A stretch of DNA of 64,000 nucleotides from Curtobacterium sp. VKM Ac-1393. Its GTDB lineage: Bacteria; Actinomycetota; Actinomycetes; Actinomycetales; Microbacteriaceae. This document shows positions 26,815-35,221 of the stretch, in pieces. Positions within the stretch are counted from its first letter, which is position 1, and every line of letters begins with the position of its first letter. A model generated the notes under the pieces. It ran no database searches and was not told where the DNA came from. It worked only from the letters and a program-made list of their open reading frames with translations. A program made the position numbers and the translations under genes. The stretch covers positions 335,293 through 399,292 of the forward strand of contig NZ_JADKRW010000005.1 of the NCBI RefSeq assembly GCF_015350995.1, given 5' to 3'.

Positions 26815-27828
26815 TCACTCGCCCTGGGGCTCGTCGGTCTCGGTGAGGTGCGGCGCGATGTTGCGCGGATCGAGCCTACCGGCGAGGACCTCGCCGACCT
26901 GGCTGACGATGGGCATGTCGACGCCGTTCGCGGCGGCGAGCTCGAGGATCGGTGCGACGGACGCCAGACCCTCGGCGGTCTGGTTCATCTGCCGCACGAC
27001 CTCGTCGAACCGGTAGCCCTGGCCGAGCAGCCGGCCGGCGGTGTTGTTCCGCGACAACGGCGACTGGCACGTGGCGATCAGGTCGCCGAGGCCGGCGAGC
27101 CCCGACAGCGTGGACGCCTGCGCGCCGAGCGACACCGCGAAGTCGGTCATCTCGGCGAGTCCGCGCGTGATGATCGAGGCCTTGGTGTTCTCGCCGTAGC
27201 CGACACCGTCGACGATGCCGATCGCGACGGCGATCAGGTTCTTCAGCACGCCGCCGAACTCGGTGCCGATGACGTCGGTGTTGATGAACGACCGGAAGTA
27301 CGGGTTCGTCGCGACGGCGGCCACGGCGGTCGCGGTCTCGATGCTCGACGACGACACCACGGCCGCGGTGGGCTGCCGTCGTGCGATCTCGAGCGCCAGG
27401 TTCGGCCCGCTCGCGACGGCGATGCGGTCCTGGTCGATGCCGAGCCCCTGGAGCAGGACCTCGCTCATCCGCAGGCCGGTGCTCTTCTCGACGCCCTTCA
27501 TCAGGCTGACGACGGGCACGCCGGCGGGCAAGAGCTCGCGGATCGCGTCGAGGTTCGAGCGGAGGGTCTGCGACGGCACCGACACGTACACCTGGGTGGC
27601 GCCGTCGAGCACCTGCTCGAGCGACGTCGACGCCGTCAGGGTGCGCGGCAGGTTGATGCCGGGCAGGTAGTCGGAGTTCCGCTTCGTCTCGGTGATCTCG
27701 CGGGCGACCTCCGGACGACGTGCCCACACCACTGTGGAGGCACCACCCTCGGCGAGCACCTTCGCGAACGTGGTGCCCCAGCTGCCGGCACCGATGACCG
27801 CCACACGGGGCTTGTCGGTCGACTGCAT
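26815..27828 (-). CDS. gpsA: Glycerol-3-phosphate dehydrogenase [NAD(P)+] GpsA
   Basis: 337 residues from ATG 27828 (MQSTDKPRVAVIGAGSWGTT). Rossmann GAGSWGTT, VPSQTLRSNLDAI, SLMKGVEKSTGLRMSE, SGPNLALEIA, GVLKNLIAVAIGIVDGV with the catalytic lysine, and GLAGLGDLIATCQSPLSRN are family blocks. It reduces dihydroxyacetone phosphate to sn-glycerol-3-phosphate, the acceptor for PlsC-type acyltransferases. The preceding gene is such an acyltransferase. A TTG that overlaps the plsC stop would give an unlikely 27-residue extension. Confidence 0.95.
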   Translation of the reverse strand: MQSTDKPRVAVIGAGSWGTTFAKVLAEGGASTVVWARRPEVAREITETKRNSDYLPGINLPRTLTASTSLEQVLDGATQVYVSVPSQTLRSNLDAIRELLPAGVPVVSLMKGVEKSTGLRMSEVLLQGLGIDQDRIAVASGPNLALEIARRQPTAAVVSSSSIETATAVAAVATNPYFRSFINTDVIGTEFGGVLKNLIAVAIGIVDGVGYGENTKASIITRGLAEMTDFAVSLGAQASTLSGLAGLGDLIATCQSPLSRNNTAGRLLGQGYRFDEVVRQMNQTAEGLASVAPILELAAANGVDMPIVSQVGEVLAGRLDPRNIAPHLTETDEPQGE

Positions 27829-27907
27829 CACCACCCGGATCGCGGCGGTGTCGAAGGCCCCCGGCGCTGCGGCGACGGGGTCGGGACGATCGTCGTGCGG
27901 GCGGAGG

Positions 27908-28774
27908 TCACTCAAACCGGCCGGTCTCCTTCTGGTTGTTCGCCGCCGGGTCCCAGCGGGTCTTCGGCGCCTGCTCGCCACGGAGCTGTTCGAGCAGGCC
28001 GGTGATGCGCTGCATGAGCAGCTCGGTGGCCTCGATCAGCATCTGCTGGTCGATCGGCCGCCCGCGGTAGGCGGACAGGTCGACGGGGTCGCCGACGATG
28101 ACGTCCACGCGCGAACGCGGGAACAGGCGGAGCTTGTTCGAGTAGCGCGCCATGATGCCCTGCGTGCCCCAGTGGGCCATCGGGATCAGCGGCACGTCGT
28201 TCTCGAGCGCGATGCGGACGGCACCGGTCTTGCCGCGCATCGGCCACAGGTCGGGGTCGCGGGTGAGCGTGCCCTCGGGGTAGACGATGATCGCACCGCC
28301 CTGCTCGATGAGCGACCGCCCGCCGCCGAGCGGGTCGCTCAACCGCGTACGGCCCGAGCGCTCGACCGGGATCTGGCCCATGCCGGACATGAGCTTGCCG
28401 AAGACGGGGACCTTGAAAAGCGACGCCTTGGCCAGGAACCGCGGGGCCCGACGACTGATGTAGACGGCGGTGCCGACGACCAGCGGGTCGATGTTCGTGA
28501 AGTGGTTCGGGGCGAGCACGAAGGCGCCGTCCGCCGGCAGGCGGTTCGGGCCGTACCAGTGGTAGTTCGACGAGAACCGGAACGTCGGGATGACGATCGA
28601 CGCCACGATGCGGAACGCGGGGTTGAGCTCCCCGCGCTTCCAGCGCCGTCCACGCACCGGCAGGCCGGTCGCGACCTGCACGGCGGACGCACCACGGGCC
28701 TCCCGGCCAACGCCCTGGCGCGACGGGCCGTCGCCCGGACGCGACGGACCGTCACCCGGCTGCGGAACCGACAC
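27908..28774 (-). CDS. plsC: 1-acyl-sn-glycerol-3-phosphate acyltransferase, PlsC family
   Basis: 288 residues from GTG 28774. Acyltransferase motifs: NHFTNIDP (NHxxxxD), GQIPVERSG, YPEGTLTRDP (EGT) and VPLIPMAHWGTQGIM. It adds a second acyl chain to lysophosphatidate at the membrane. It lies 5 bp after murA and before gpsA. The first ~45 residues are unusual: a tandem PGDGPSR repeat, then GREARGASAVQVATGLP, which is what the palindromic intergenic repeat of this genome encodes. The start is therefore uncertain; GTGs further in (for example at PVRGRRW) would remove this stretch but lack a clear ribosome-binding site. Confidence 0.88.
   Translation of the reverse strand: MSVPQPGDGPSRPGDGPSRQGVGREARGASAVQVATGLPVRGRRWKRGELNPAFRIVASIVIPTFRFSSNYHWYGPNRLPADGAFVLAPNHFTNIDPLVVGTAVYISRRAPRFLAKASLFKVPVFGKLMSGMGQIPVERSGRTRLSDPLGGGRSLIEQGGAIIVYPEGTLTRDPDLWPMRGKTGAVRIALENDVPLIPMAHWGTQGIMARYSNKLRLFPRSRVDVIVGDPVDLSAYRGRPIDQQMLIEATELLMQRITGLLEQLRGEQAPKTRWDPAANNQKETGRFE
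28654..28708. repeat. Degenerate palindromic-repeat copy at the 5' end of plsC
   Basis: CACCACGGGCCTCCCGGCC at 28690-28708 matches one arm of the intergenic palindrome, and GGCAGGCCGGTCGCGAC at 28660-28676 is a weakened opposite arm. In the plsC frame it reads GREARGASAVQVATGLPV, close to the GREARGGSATGLPS encoded by intact copies. Confidence 0.55.
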
Positions 28775-28779
28775 CGCGA

Positions 28780-30147
28780 CTAACCCGCGAAGTCGAAGTC
28801 GGCGCCCAGCTTCCGCAGCTTCGGGATGAAGTGCTCGTAGCCGCGGCTGATGATGCCGACGTTGGTGATGTGGGACTCGCCGTCGGCGGTCAGCGCCGCG
28901 ATGAGGTGGCTGAAGCCGCCGCGCAGGTCGGGGACCCGGACGTTCGCCGCGTGCAGCGTCGTCGGGCCGGTGATCACTGCGGCCTGCTCGAACGGACGAC
29001 GGGCGACACGGCGGTCGTGGCCGGGCAGCCCCTCCTTGTGGACGACGATGTCGGCGCCCATCTCGTTGAGGGCGTCGGTGAAGCCGAAGCGGTTCTCGTA
29101 CACGGTCTCGTGCACGATGCTCTGGCCCTCGGCCTGGGTCAGCGCCACGACGAGCGGCTGCTGCCAGTCGGTCATGAAGCCGGGGTGCACGTCGGTCTCG
29201 ATGACGACGGGCTTGAGGGTGTCGCGCTCCCGGTAGAACCGGATGCCGTCCTCTTGCACGTCGAAGCCGCCGCCGACCTTGCGGAAGACGTTGAGGAACG
29301 TCATGAGTTCCTGCTGGTTCGCGCCCTCGACGAAGATGTCGCCGTCGGTGGCGAGCGCGGCCGAGGCCCAGCTGGCGGCCTCGTTGCGGTCGTTGATCGC
29401 ACGGTGGGTGTAGCCGCGCAGCGACTCGACGCCCTCGATGAAGATCACGCGGTTCGGCTCGACGGACACGATCGCGCCCATCTTCTGCAGGATCGCGATG
29501 AGGTCCATGATCTCGGGCTCGATCGCGGCGTTCCGCAGCTCCGTGACGCCGGTCGCCAGGACCGATGACAGCAGGACCTGCTCGGTCGCGCCGACGCTCG
29601 GGTACGGCAGCTCGATGGAGGCGCCCTTCAGCCCGTTCGGAGCCGTCAGGTGGATGCCGTTGACCTGCTTGTCGACGACCGCGCCCATGGCGCGGAGCGC
29701 GTCGAGGTGGAAGTCGATCGGGCGGTCGCCGATGCGGCAGCCACCGAGGTCGGGGATGAACGCCTCGCCGAGCTTGTGCAGCAGCGGGCCGCAGAACAGG
29801 ATCGGGATGCGGCTCGAACCGGCGTGGGCGTCGATCTCGGCGAAGTGCGCCGACTCCACGTTGGCCGGGTCGAGGATGAGCTCGCCTCGTGCAGGATCGG
29901 TGATGCGCACGCCGTGCACCTCGAGCAGCCCACGGACGACCTTGACGTCGGAGATGTCCGGGACGTCCTTGAGGATCGACGGGGTGTCCCCGAGCAGCGA
30001 CGCCACCATGGCCTTGGTCGCGAGGTTCTTCGCCCCGCGGACCTCGATGCGCCCCACGAGCGGCTTGCCCCCGCGGATGACGATCTCGTCCGACTTGAGG
30101 CCCACGCGCGCCCCTGCGGCTGCTGCGTCCTGTACGAGAGAGTTCAC
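28780..30147 (-). CDS. murA: UDP-N-acetylglucosamine 1-carboxyvinyltransferase MurA
   Basis: 455 residues from GTG 30147. EPSP-synthase-like fold: KPLVGRIEVRGAKNLATKAM at the N-terminus (UDP-GlcNAc binding), the catalytic cysteine in LGGCRIGDRPIDFHL, and DVHPGFMTDWQQPLVVALTQ with DLRGGFSHLIAALTADG near the end. MurA performs the first committed step of peptidoglycan synthesis, adding enolpyruvate to UDP-GlcNAc; the Cys predicts fosfomycin sensitivity. The start overlaps the leuD stop (TAGTG), implying coupling. An earlier in-frame start (30177) lies inside leuD. Confidence 0.95.
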   Translation of the reverse strand: MNSLVQDAAAAGARVGLKSDEIVIRGGKPLVGRIEVRGAKNLATKAMVASLLGDTPSILKDVPDISDVKVVRGLLEVHGVRITDPARGELILDPANVESAHFAEIDAHAGSSRIPILFCGPLLHKLGEAFIPDLGGCRIGDRPIDFHLDALRAMGAVVDKQVNGIHLTAPNGLKGASIELPYPSVGATEQVLLSSVLATGVTELRNAAIEPEIMDLIAILQKMGAIVSVEPNRVIFIEGVESLRGYTHRAINDRNEAASWASAALATDGDIFVEGANQQELMTFLNVFRKVGGGFDVQEDGIRFYRERDTLKPVVIETDVHPGFMTDWQQPLVVALTQAEGQSIVHETVYENRFGFTDALNEMGADIVVHKEGLPGHDRRVARRPFEQAAVITGPTTLHAANVRVPDLRGGFSHLIAALTADGESHITNVGIISRGYEHFIPKLRKLGADFDFAG

Positions 30148-30743
30148 TACTTCACCGGCAATGTCTTCGGCCGCCAACTGGAGCGGCGGGATTCGAACTC
30201 CGTGATCGAGGTCTCGTCACGGAGGGTGAGCCCGATGTCGTCGAGCCCTTCCATCAACCGCCAACGAGTGTAGGCGTCGATCTCGAAGGGGACGTCCACA
30301 TCCCCGAGCGACACGCGCTGCGCGACCAGGTCCACGGTGGCCGAGACCCCCGGCTTCCGCTCGATCTCGGCCCAGAGCTGCTCGACTTCCGATTCGGTCA
30401 CGATCGCCGTGACCAGGCCCTGCTTGCCGGCGTTGCCCTTGAAGATGTCCGCGAAACGGGGCGAGATGACGACCGCGAAGCCGAAGTCGCGCAGTGCCCA
30501 GACGGCGTGCTCACGGCTCGACCCGGTGCCGAAGTCCGGGCCGGCGACGAGCACCTTCGCACCCTGGAACGACGGCTGGTTGAGCACGAAGTCGGGGTCC
30601 TGGCGCCAGCCGGAGAACAGGGCGTCCTCGAAGCCGGTCTTCGTAACGCGCTTGAGGTAGACCGCGGGGATGATCTGGTCGGTGTCGACGTTCGACCGCT
30701 TGAGCGGGGCCGCGATGCCGGTGACGGTGGTGATCTTGTCCAT
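30147..30743 (-). CDS. leuD: 3-isopropylmalate dehydratase small subunit
   Basis: 198 residues, starting [20 protein letters not shown]. The swivel domain of the aconitase family carries [31 protein letters not shown] and [18 protein letters not shown]. It pairs with LeuC to isomerise 2-isopropylmalate in leucine synthesis. The start overlaps the leuC stop (TGATG) and its stop overlaps the murA start, tying leucine synthesis and cell-wall genes into one transcript. Confidence 0.96.
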   Translation of the reverse strand: MDKITTVTGIAAPLKRSNVDTDQIIPAVYLKRVTKTGFEDALFSGWRQDPDFVLNQPSFQGAKVLVAGPDFGTGSSREHAVWALRDFGFAVVISPRFADIFKGNAGKQGLVTAIVTESEVEQLWAEIERKPGVSATVDLVAQRVSLGDVDVPFEIDAYTRWRLMEGLDDIGLTLRDETSITEFESRRSSWRPKTLPVK

Positions 30744-32263
30744 CAGAAGGTCCCCTCGGTGGTCGTGCTGGTCGCGGCGGTCGTCGTGCTGGTCGCGGCG
30801 GCGCTCGTCGCGGCGGCGCTCGTCGCGGCGGCGCTCGTCGCGGCGGCGATCTCGTCGTCGGTCGCCAGGTCCCACGGGCTGGACAGCGTGCCGCGGATCG
30901 CGGTGGCGGCGGCGACGAGCGGCGACACCAGGTGGGTGCGCCCGCCCTTGCCCTGACGCCCCTCGAAGTTGCGGTTCGACGTGCTCGCGCAGCGCTCCCC
31001 CGGTGCGAGCTGGTCGGGGTTCATGCCGAGGCACATCGAGCAGCCGGCGAACCGCCACTCGGCGCCGAACTCCTTGATGACGACGTCGAGCCCCTCGGCC
31101 TCGGCCTCGAGCCGCACGCGGGCTGACCCCGGCACGACCATGACGCGCACGCCGTCGGCCTTCTTGCGGCCCTCGATGATCGACGCGAACGCCCGCAGGT
31201 CCTCGATGCGCGAGTTCGTGCACGAGCCCATGAACACGGCGTCGACGGCGATGTCCTTCATCGGGGTGCCGGCGGCGATGTCCATGTAGTCGAGGGCCCG
31301 CTGCGCGGCGGCCTGGTCGTTCGGGTCGTCGAAGTCCGCGGGCGACGGCACGCGCTCGGACAGCGACACGCCCTGGCCGGGGTTGGTGCCCCAGGTGACG
31401 AACGGTTCGAGGTCGTCGGCGTCGATGAAGACCTCGGCGTCGAACACGGCGTCGTCCTCGGTCGCCAGCGTGTCCCAGTACGCGACGGCATCGTCCCAGT
31501 CGGAACCGGTCGGGGCGTGGTCGCGGCCCTGCACGTAGTCGTAGGTGATCTGGTCGGGGGCGACCATGCCCGCGCGGGCACCGGCCTCGATCGACATGTT
31601 GCAGATGGTCATCCGGCCCTCCATCGAGAGCGCGCGGATCGCCGAGCCGCGGTACTCGAGCACGTAGCCCTGCCCGCCGCCGGTGCCGATCTTCGCGATG
31701 ACCGCCAGGATGATGTCCTTCGCGGTGACACCGGGGCGCAGCGTGCCCTCGACCGTGATCGCCATCGTCTTGAAGGGCTTGAGCGGCAGGGTCTGCGTGG
31801 CCAGCACGTGCTCGACCTCAGAGGTGCCGATGCCGAACGCCATGGCGCCGAACGCCCCGTGGGTGCTGGTGTGCGAGTCCCCGCAGACGACGGTGATGCC
31901 GGGCATCGTCAGGCCGAGCTGCGGGCCGACGACGTGCACGATCCCCTGCTCCTTGTCGCCGAGCGAGTGCAGGCGGACGCCGAACTCCTCGCAGTTGCGG
32001 CGCAGGGTCTCGATCTGGATCCGGCTGGTCGGGTCCGCGATGGGGCGGTCGATCGCCAGGGTCGGGGTGTTGTGGTCCTCGGTCGCGATCGTCAGGTCGA
32101 GCCGCCGCACGGGTCGGCCGGCCTGGCGCAGGCCGTCGAACGCCTGCGGGCTCGTGACCTCGTGCACGAGGTGGAGGTCGATGTAGAGGAGGTCCGGGTT
32201 CCCGTCCTCACCCTTGACCACGACGTGGTCGTCCCACACCTTCTCGGCGAGCGTCCTACCCAT
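30743..32263 (-). CDS. leuC: 3-isopropylmalate dehydratase large subunit
   Basis: 506 residues from ATG 32263 ([25 protein letters not shown] upstream). Aconitase-family motifs: [41 protein letters not shown] and [12 protein letters not shown], with the three [4Fe-4S] cysteines, plus [15 protein letters not shown]. The core ends near TLSSPWDL, where most homologues stop. A further ~36 residues consist of AAATS repeats and TTT runs ([15 protein letters not shown]), encoded by a 15-bp tandem repeat. The tail is likely disordered and variable between strains. Confidence 0.95.
   Translation of the reverse strand: MGRTLAEKVWDDHVVVKGEDGNPDLLYIDLHLVHEVTSPQAFDGLRQAGRPVRRLDLTIATEDHNTPTLAIDRPIADPTSRIQIETLRRNCEEFGVRLHSLGDKEQGIVHVVGPQLGLTMPGITVVCGDSHTSTHGAFGAMAFGIGTSEVEHVLATQTLPLKPFKTMAITVEGTLRPGVTAKDIILAVIAKIGTGGGQGYVLEYRGSAIRALSMEGRMTICNMSIEAGARAGMVAPDQITYDYVQGRDHAPTGSDWDDAVAYWDTLATEDDAVFDAEVFIDADDLEPFVTWGTNPGQGVSLSERVPSPADFDDPNDQAAAQRALDYMDIAAGTPMKDIAVDAVFMGSCTNSRIEDLRAFASIIEGRKKADGVRVMVVPGSARVRLEAEAEGLDVVIKEFGAEWRFAGCSMCLGMNPDQLAPGERCASTSNRNFEGRQGKGGRTHLVSPLVAAATAIRGTLSSPWDLATDDEIAAATSAAATSAAATSAAATSTTTAATSTTTEGTF
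30761..30850. repeat. Tandem repeat encoding the LeuC C-terminal tail
   Basis: Three exact 15-bp units GCGCTCGTCGCGGCG at 30801-30845, preceded by two ~21-bp units containing GTCGTGCTGGTCGCGGCG (from 30761 and 30782). Units are multiples of 3, so copy-number change keeps the reading frame. Confidence 0.85.
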
Positions 32264-32318
32264 GAGCTCGACTCCCTCGTTCTCGTCAGTGCGCCGCGAC
32301 CGCGGCACGATCCGGCGA

Positions 32319-32338
32319 CTCTACCACTGGTATACCAA
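32319..32338 (-). promoter_or_regulatory. leuC promoter -10 box with TGGTATACCA palindrome
   Basis: Minus-strand TAGAGT (32319-32324) lies ~55 nt before the leuC ATG. Immediately upstream, within the spacer, is the perfect palindrome TGGTATACCA (32329-32338). A palindrome between -35 and -10 is a typical operator or activator site. IclR-type regulators (NdgR/LtbR) control leuCD in other actinobacteria, so this is a candidate site; the regulator is inferred. Confidence 0.45.
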
Positions 32339-32430
32339 CGCCGCGTCGCGTTCCCGACGCGGTGCGGCGGTCGACCGGGAGGCCCGTGGCGACTCGACGA
32401 CACCCGTCGCGGTGGGAAGATGGTCGGGAC

Positions 32431-33498
32431 ATGACGACACCTGCGCACTCGACCCGGACGATCAACCTCGAGGGCGCGGCACGCGCAGCGATCGCGGGTG
32501 GTGCGCCACTGGCGCTGCTCATCGCCCTCGGGATGCCGGGCTACGCAGCCTTCGCGATGTTCGCCGGCTTCACCGCGATCTTCGGTGCGACCGAGCCCTA
32601 CCGCCAGCGCGCCGTCACGACCGGGCTCGCCGGGCTGCTGCAGACCCTGTGCATGTTCGCGGGCATCGGCGTCGCCCTGCTCGGCTCCCCGCTCTGGTTG
32701 CAGGCGACCGGACTCGTCGTGGTGCTCGTCATCGCCGTGTGCACCCTGTCGGCCCTGCGGACGATCCCCGCGCAGCCGATCTTCCCGGTGTTCGCGTTCG
32801 TGGTCTCCGCGCTCGTGCCGCTGCGCCCTGCCGACGTCCCCCTCGTGGCGACGATCATCGGCTGCTCGGTGGTCTGGGCGTGGCTCGTCGCGATGTCCGG
32901 CTCCGTCCTGCGACGGGTCTTCCACCCGCACGCGCCGCACCGGTTCCGCCCACTCGCCGACCGCAAGCACCGCTCCCTCGCGATCCTGCGGTCGGCGGCG
33001 CTCTGGGAGACCGTCGCGCTCAACGTCGTCGGCTCGCTCGTGGCAGGGGCGGTCGCGTCGGTGATCCCAGGCCTCGGGCACCCGTACTGGGCGGTCATCG
33101 CGGTGGTGTCGACCCTGCCCGCACTCCGCCAGCGGCACACCGTGGTCCGGGCGTTCCAGCGCTTCATCGGCACGATCGGCGGCACCGTGATCGCCGTGGG
33201 GATCCTGCTGCTCGAGCCGTCGGCCTGGTGGATCGTCGTCATCGCCGTCGTGGGGCAGTTCTTCGCCGAGATCTTCGTCGCCCGGAACTACGCCGTCTGC
33301 CTGCTGTTCCTCACGCCGCTCGCCCTCGCCGTGTCGTGGCTGAGCCTGTCGGAGGCGCCGGAGCTCCTCGCGCTCGACCGGGTCGCGCAGACCACCCTCG
33401 GCGCGGTCGTCAGCGTCGGGCTGCTGTTCGCCGGGCGCGCGATCGAGCGTCGCCGCGGCCGGGCCCTCGGCGCCACCAGCGCGATCCGTACCGCCTGA
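32431..33498 (+). CDS. FUSC-like integral membrane protein (possible aromatic-acid exporter family)
   Basis: 355 residues, starting MTTPAHSTRTINLEGAARAA. Two blocks of hydrophobic helices (~20-165 and ~205-340) are separated by a basic cytoplasmic stretch (RRVFHPHAPHRFRPLADRKH). The second block contains GHPYWAVIAVVSTLPALRQR and RFIGTIGGTVIAVGILLLEP, typical of FUSC/YccS-type proteins, which resemble aromatic-acid or fusaric-acid exporters. It is divergent from leuC. A half copy of the palindromic repeat (GACCGGGAGGCCCGTGGCGA) lies about 40 bp upstream. Confidence 0.8.
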   Translation: MTTPAHSTRTINLEGAARAAIAGGAPLALLIALGMPGYAAFAMFAGFTAIFGATEPYRQRAVTTGLAGLLQTLCMFAGIGVALLGSPLWLQATGLVVVLVIAVCTLSALRTIPAQPIFPVFAFVVSALVPLRPADVPLVATIIGCSVVWAWLVAMSGSVLRRVFHPHAPHRFRPLADRKHRSLAILRSAALWETVALNVVGSLVAGAVASVIPGLGHPYWAVIAVVSTLPALRQRHTVVRAFQRFIGTIGGTVIAVGILLLEPSAWWIVVIAVVGQFFAEIFVARNYAVCLLFLTPLALAVSWLSLSEAPELLALDRVAQTTLGAVVSVGLLFAGRAIERRRGRALGATSAIRTA

Positions 33499-33501
33499 CG
33501 C

Positions 33502-33537
33502 CGGGAGGCGCGTGGCGGCGTCGCCACGGGCCTCCCG
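33502..33537. terminator. Palindromic terminator (type A, diverged core)
   Basis: CGGGAGGCGCGTGGCG pairs with CGCCACGGGCCTCCCG around a GCGT loop, 4 bp past the stop of the FUSC-like gene and facing the convergent phosphatase gene. TGGTCGCGACC follows at 33546. Confidence 0.8.
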
Positions 33538-33557
33538 TCCGGTCGTGGTCGCGACCC

Positions 33558-33665
33558 GATCGCGAAAGCGACAGATCTCCGCGAACTGTTCGCGCAACTC
33601 TGTCGCTCTCGCGGGACTGACCAGCCGAAGTGGCGCGGAACTGTCGCTCTCGCGGGACTGACCAG
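33558..33665. repeat. Intergenic repeats with GTCGCTC core (25-bp direct repeat)
   Basis: CTGTCGCTCTCGCGGGACTG(ACCAG) occurs at 33600-33624 and again at 33641-33665. CGCGAAAGCGACAGA (33561-33575) is the inverse of the TCTGTCGCTCTCGCG portion, giving a hairpin. Similar GCGACA/GTCGC inverted arms occur next to smc. No gene is seen in this 168-bp gap. Confidence 0.75.
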
Positions 33666-33666
33666 G

Positions 33667-34272
33667 TCAGTCGCGGGGCTGGATGTTCCAGGTGTCGATG
33701 ACGGGGCGGCCGTGCTCGTAGCCGAGGACACTGACCGACGCGGTCGCGAGCTTCAGCACCGCACCGTCCTGCGGCGCGAGACGGATCCACGCGGCGCCGA
33801 GGGCACGCAGCACGTGGCCGTGGGCGACGAACACGGCGTCCTGCCCCTCGGCGAGCACGGGTCGGGCGCGGTTCAGGATGCGCTCGACGCGGACGCGGAC
33901 CTCGGCGGCGTTCTCACCGGGTGTGTCACCGACAGGCACACCGTCGGTCCAGAGGTCCCACGGCCCGTGACGCAGCACCTTGATCTGCGGCGTGGTGAGC
34001 CCCTCGTAGGCGCCGTAGTCCCACTCGTACAGGTCCTCGTCGAGCTCGGGTTCGACGCCGATCAGGTGCGCGGTGTCGCGGGCACGCTGCAGCGGACTCG
34101 ACAGGGCCAGCGCGAACGAGCGGTCGGCGAGGTACCTGCCGGCGCGCTTCGCCTGCTCGACACCGTTGTCCGTCAGCGGGATGTCGGTGCGGCCGGTGTG
34201 CTGCCCGCTCTTCGACCACTCCGTCTCTCCGTGACGGACGAGGACGAGTTCGCCGGGGCGTTCCGAGGTCAT
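33667..34272 (-). CDS. Histidine phosphatase family protein (phosphoglycerate-mutase-like)
   Basis: 201 residues from ATG 34272 (MTSERPGELVLVRHGETEWS). The RHGETEW motif carries the phospho-accepting histidine; GRTDIPLTDNGVEQAKRAG, SSPLQRARDTAHLIG, YEWDYGAYEGLTTPQI and AVFVAHGHVLRAL complete the catalytic site. It fits broad-specificity acid phosphatases of the branch annotated as GpmB/CobC-like; the substrate is unknown. Its start overlaps the crcB stop, so it is the last gene of a crcB-crcB-phosphatase operon. Confidence 0.88.
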   Translation of the reverse strand: MTSERPGELVLVRHGETEWSKSGQHTGRTDIPLTDNGVEQAKRAGRYLADRSFALALSSPLQRARDTAHLIGVEPELDEDLYEWDYGAYEGLTTPQIKVLRHGPWDLWTDGVPVGDTPGENAAEVRVRVERILNRARPVLAEGQDAVFVAHGHVLRALGAAWIRLAPQDGAVLKLATASVSVLGYEHGRPVIDTWNIQPRD

Positions 34273-34658
34273 GAGTTCCTTCCGATCCAGAGGCCGAGCG
34301 CGGCTGCGCCGACCGAGACGACGAGCATCCCGAGGCCGTTCAGGGCGGCGAGCCCGGGCTTGCCGGATCGGAGGAGCTGTACGGTCTCGACGCTCGCCGT
34401 CGAGAACGTCGTGTACCCACCCATCATGCCCGTCCCGAGCACCGCGACCGCCGGGAGCGGGATCGCGCCCGCCTGCCCCAGGCCGGTGAGCAGGCCGAGC
34501 AGGAGCGATCCGGACACGTTGATGAGCACGGTCCCGAGCGGGAACCCGGCGACACGCGAGCGGGCCACGCGCGTCTTGACCAGCCCGTCGAGCAGGAAGC
34601 GGAGTGCCGACCCGACTCCCCCGCCGACGGCGATGAGCAGGAGTTCGAGCGGGTTCAC
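34269..34658 (-). CDS. crcB: Fluoride channel protein CrcB (second copy)
   Basis: 129 residues from GTG 34658. Four membrane spans. Fluc family motifs: GGGVGSALRFLL, FPLGTVLINVSGSLLLGLL with the pore Asn, GTGMMGGYTTFSTASVETVQL with the TTFST Phe-box. Fluc proteins are dual-topology F- exporters; bacteria that carry two copies often form heterodimers. It overlaps the upstream crcB (GTGA) and the downstream phosphatase (ATGA). Confidence 0.92.
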   Translation of the reverse strand: MNPLELLLIAVGGGVGSALRFLLDGLVKTRVARSRVAGFPLGTVLINVSGSLLLGLLTGLGQAGAIPLPAVAVLGTGMMGGYTTFSTASVETVQLLRSGKPGLAALNGLGMLVVSVGAAALGLWIGRNS

Positions 34659-35098
34659 GAGGCGCTCCCGTCCGGCCCGGGCGACCGCGGTCGGAGCCGC
34701 CCGGCGATCCAGACGCCGAGCGCGACGGCCGCGAGCCCCAGGACGACGGACACCAGTGCGTACCCGCTACCGGCGCCCCACCGACCGCCGTCCAGCAGCT
34801 GCGCGGTGTCGTCGGCGAGCGTGCTGTACGTCGTGAACCCGCCGAGGACGCCGGTGCCGACGAGCAGGCGGATCGCGCGGCGACGTCCGACGTCGGCACC
34901 ATGGTGCGCGAGCGCCTCGAGCAGCAGCCCGAGGCAGAACGCGCCGACGACGTTGATCACGAGGATCGTCCAGCTGACGCCGTCGTGGGCGGGGAACGCC
35001 CCGGCGAGCAGCGCTCGGGCTGCGGTACCGATCGCCCCGCCGAGCGCGACGAGTGCGAGGAGGCGCCAGCGGAGGTGCGGCAGGCGGTCTTCGGTCAT
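34655..35098 (-). CDS. crcB: Fluoride channel protein CrcB (first copy)
   Basis: 147 residues from ATG 35098 (AGGAG 5 nt upstream). Four spans with LGGAIGTAARALL, ILVINVVGAFCLGLLLEAL and VGTGVLGGFTTYSTLADDTAQL, the Fluc pore motifs with FTTYST in place of TTFST. Paired with the adjacent copy, it likely forms a heterodimeric fluoride exporter. The C-terminus is a basic cytosolic tail (RLRPRSPGPDGSAS). I did not find a convincing fluoride riboswitch in the 123-bp leader. Confidence 0.92.
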   Translation of the reverse strand: MTEDRLPHLRWRLLALVALGGAIGTAARALLAGAFPAHDGVSWTILVINVVGAFCLGLLLEALAHHGADVGRRRAIRLLVGTGVLGGFTTYSTLADDTAQLLDGGRWGAGSGYALVSVVLGLAAVALGVWIAGRLRPRSPGPDGSAS

Positions 35099-35187
35099 GG
35101 TGCTCCTATCGCCGAGCACGCCGGATCGTCTCCGCGCGTGCGGTGTTCTCGGGATAGGGACCGTTGGCGGCTCGTGCGCGGTTGGGT

Positions 35188-35207
35188 CCGGCAGGCCCCA
35201 CTGCCGG
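35188..35207. terminator. Hairpin downstream of the Rid-family gene
   Basis: CCGGCAGG/CTGCCGG-type inverted repeat (CCGGCAGGCCCCACTGCCGG) 15 bp past the stop of the Rid-family gene, which is on the minus strand. Likely its terminator. Confidence 0.5.
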
Positions 35208-35221
35208 GTCTGACGACTCGA

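Noticed and set aside
35101..35221. Fluoride riboswitch upstream of the crcB pair
   Set aside because: A GGCGATAGGAGC stretch lies just before the start codon, but the conserved 5' part of the aptamer would have to lie inside the gene. The remaining leader shows no pseudoknot partners.
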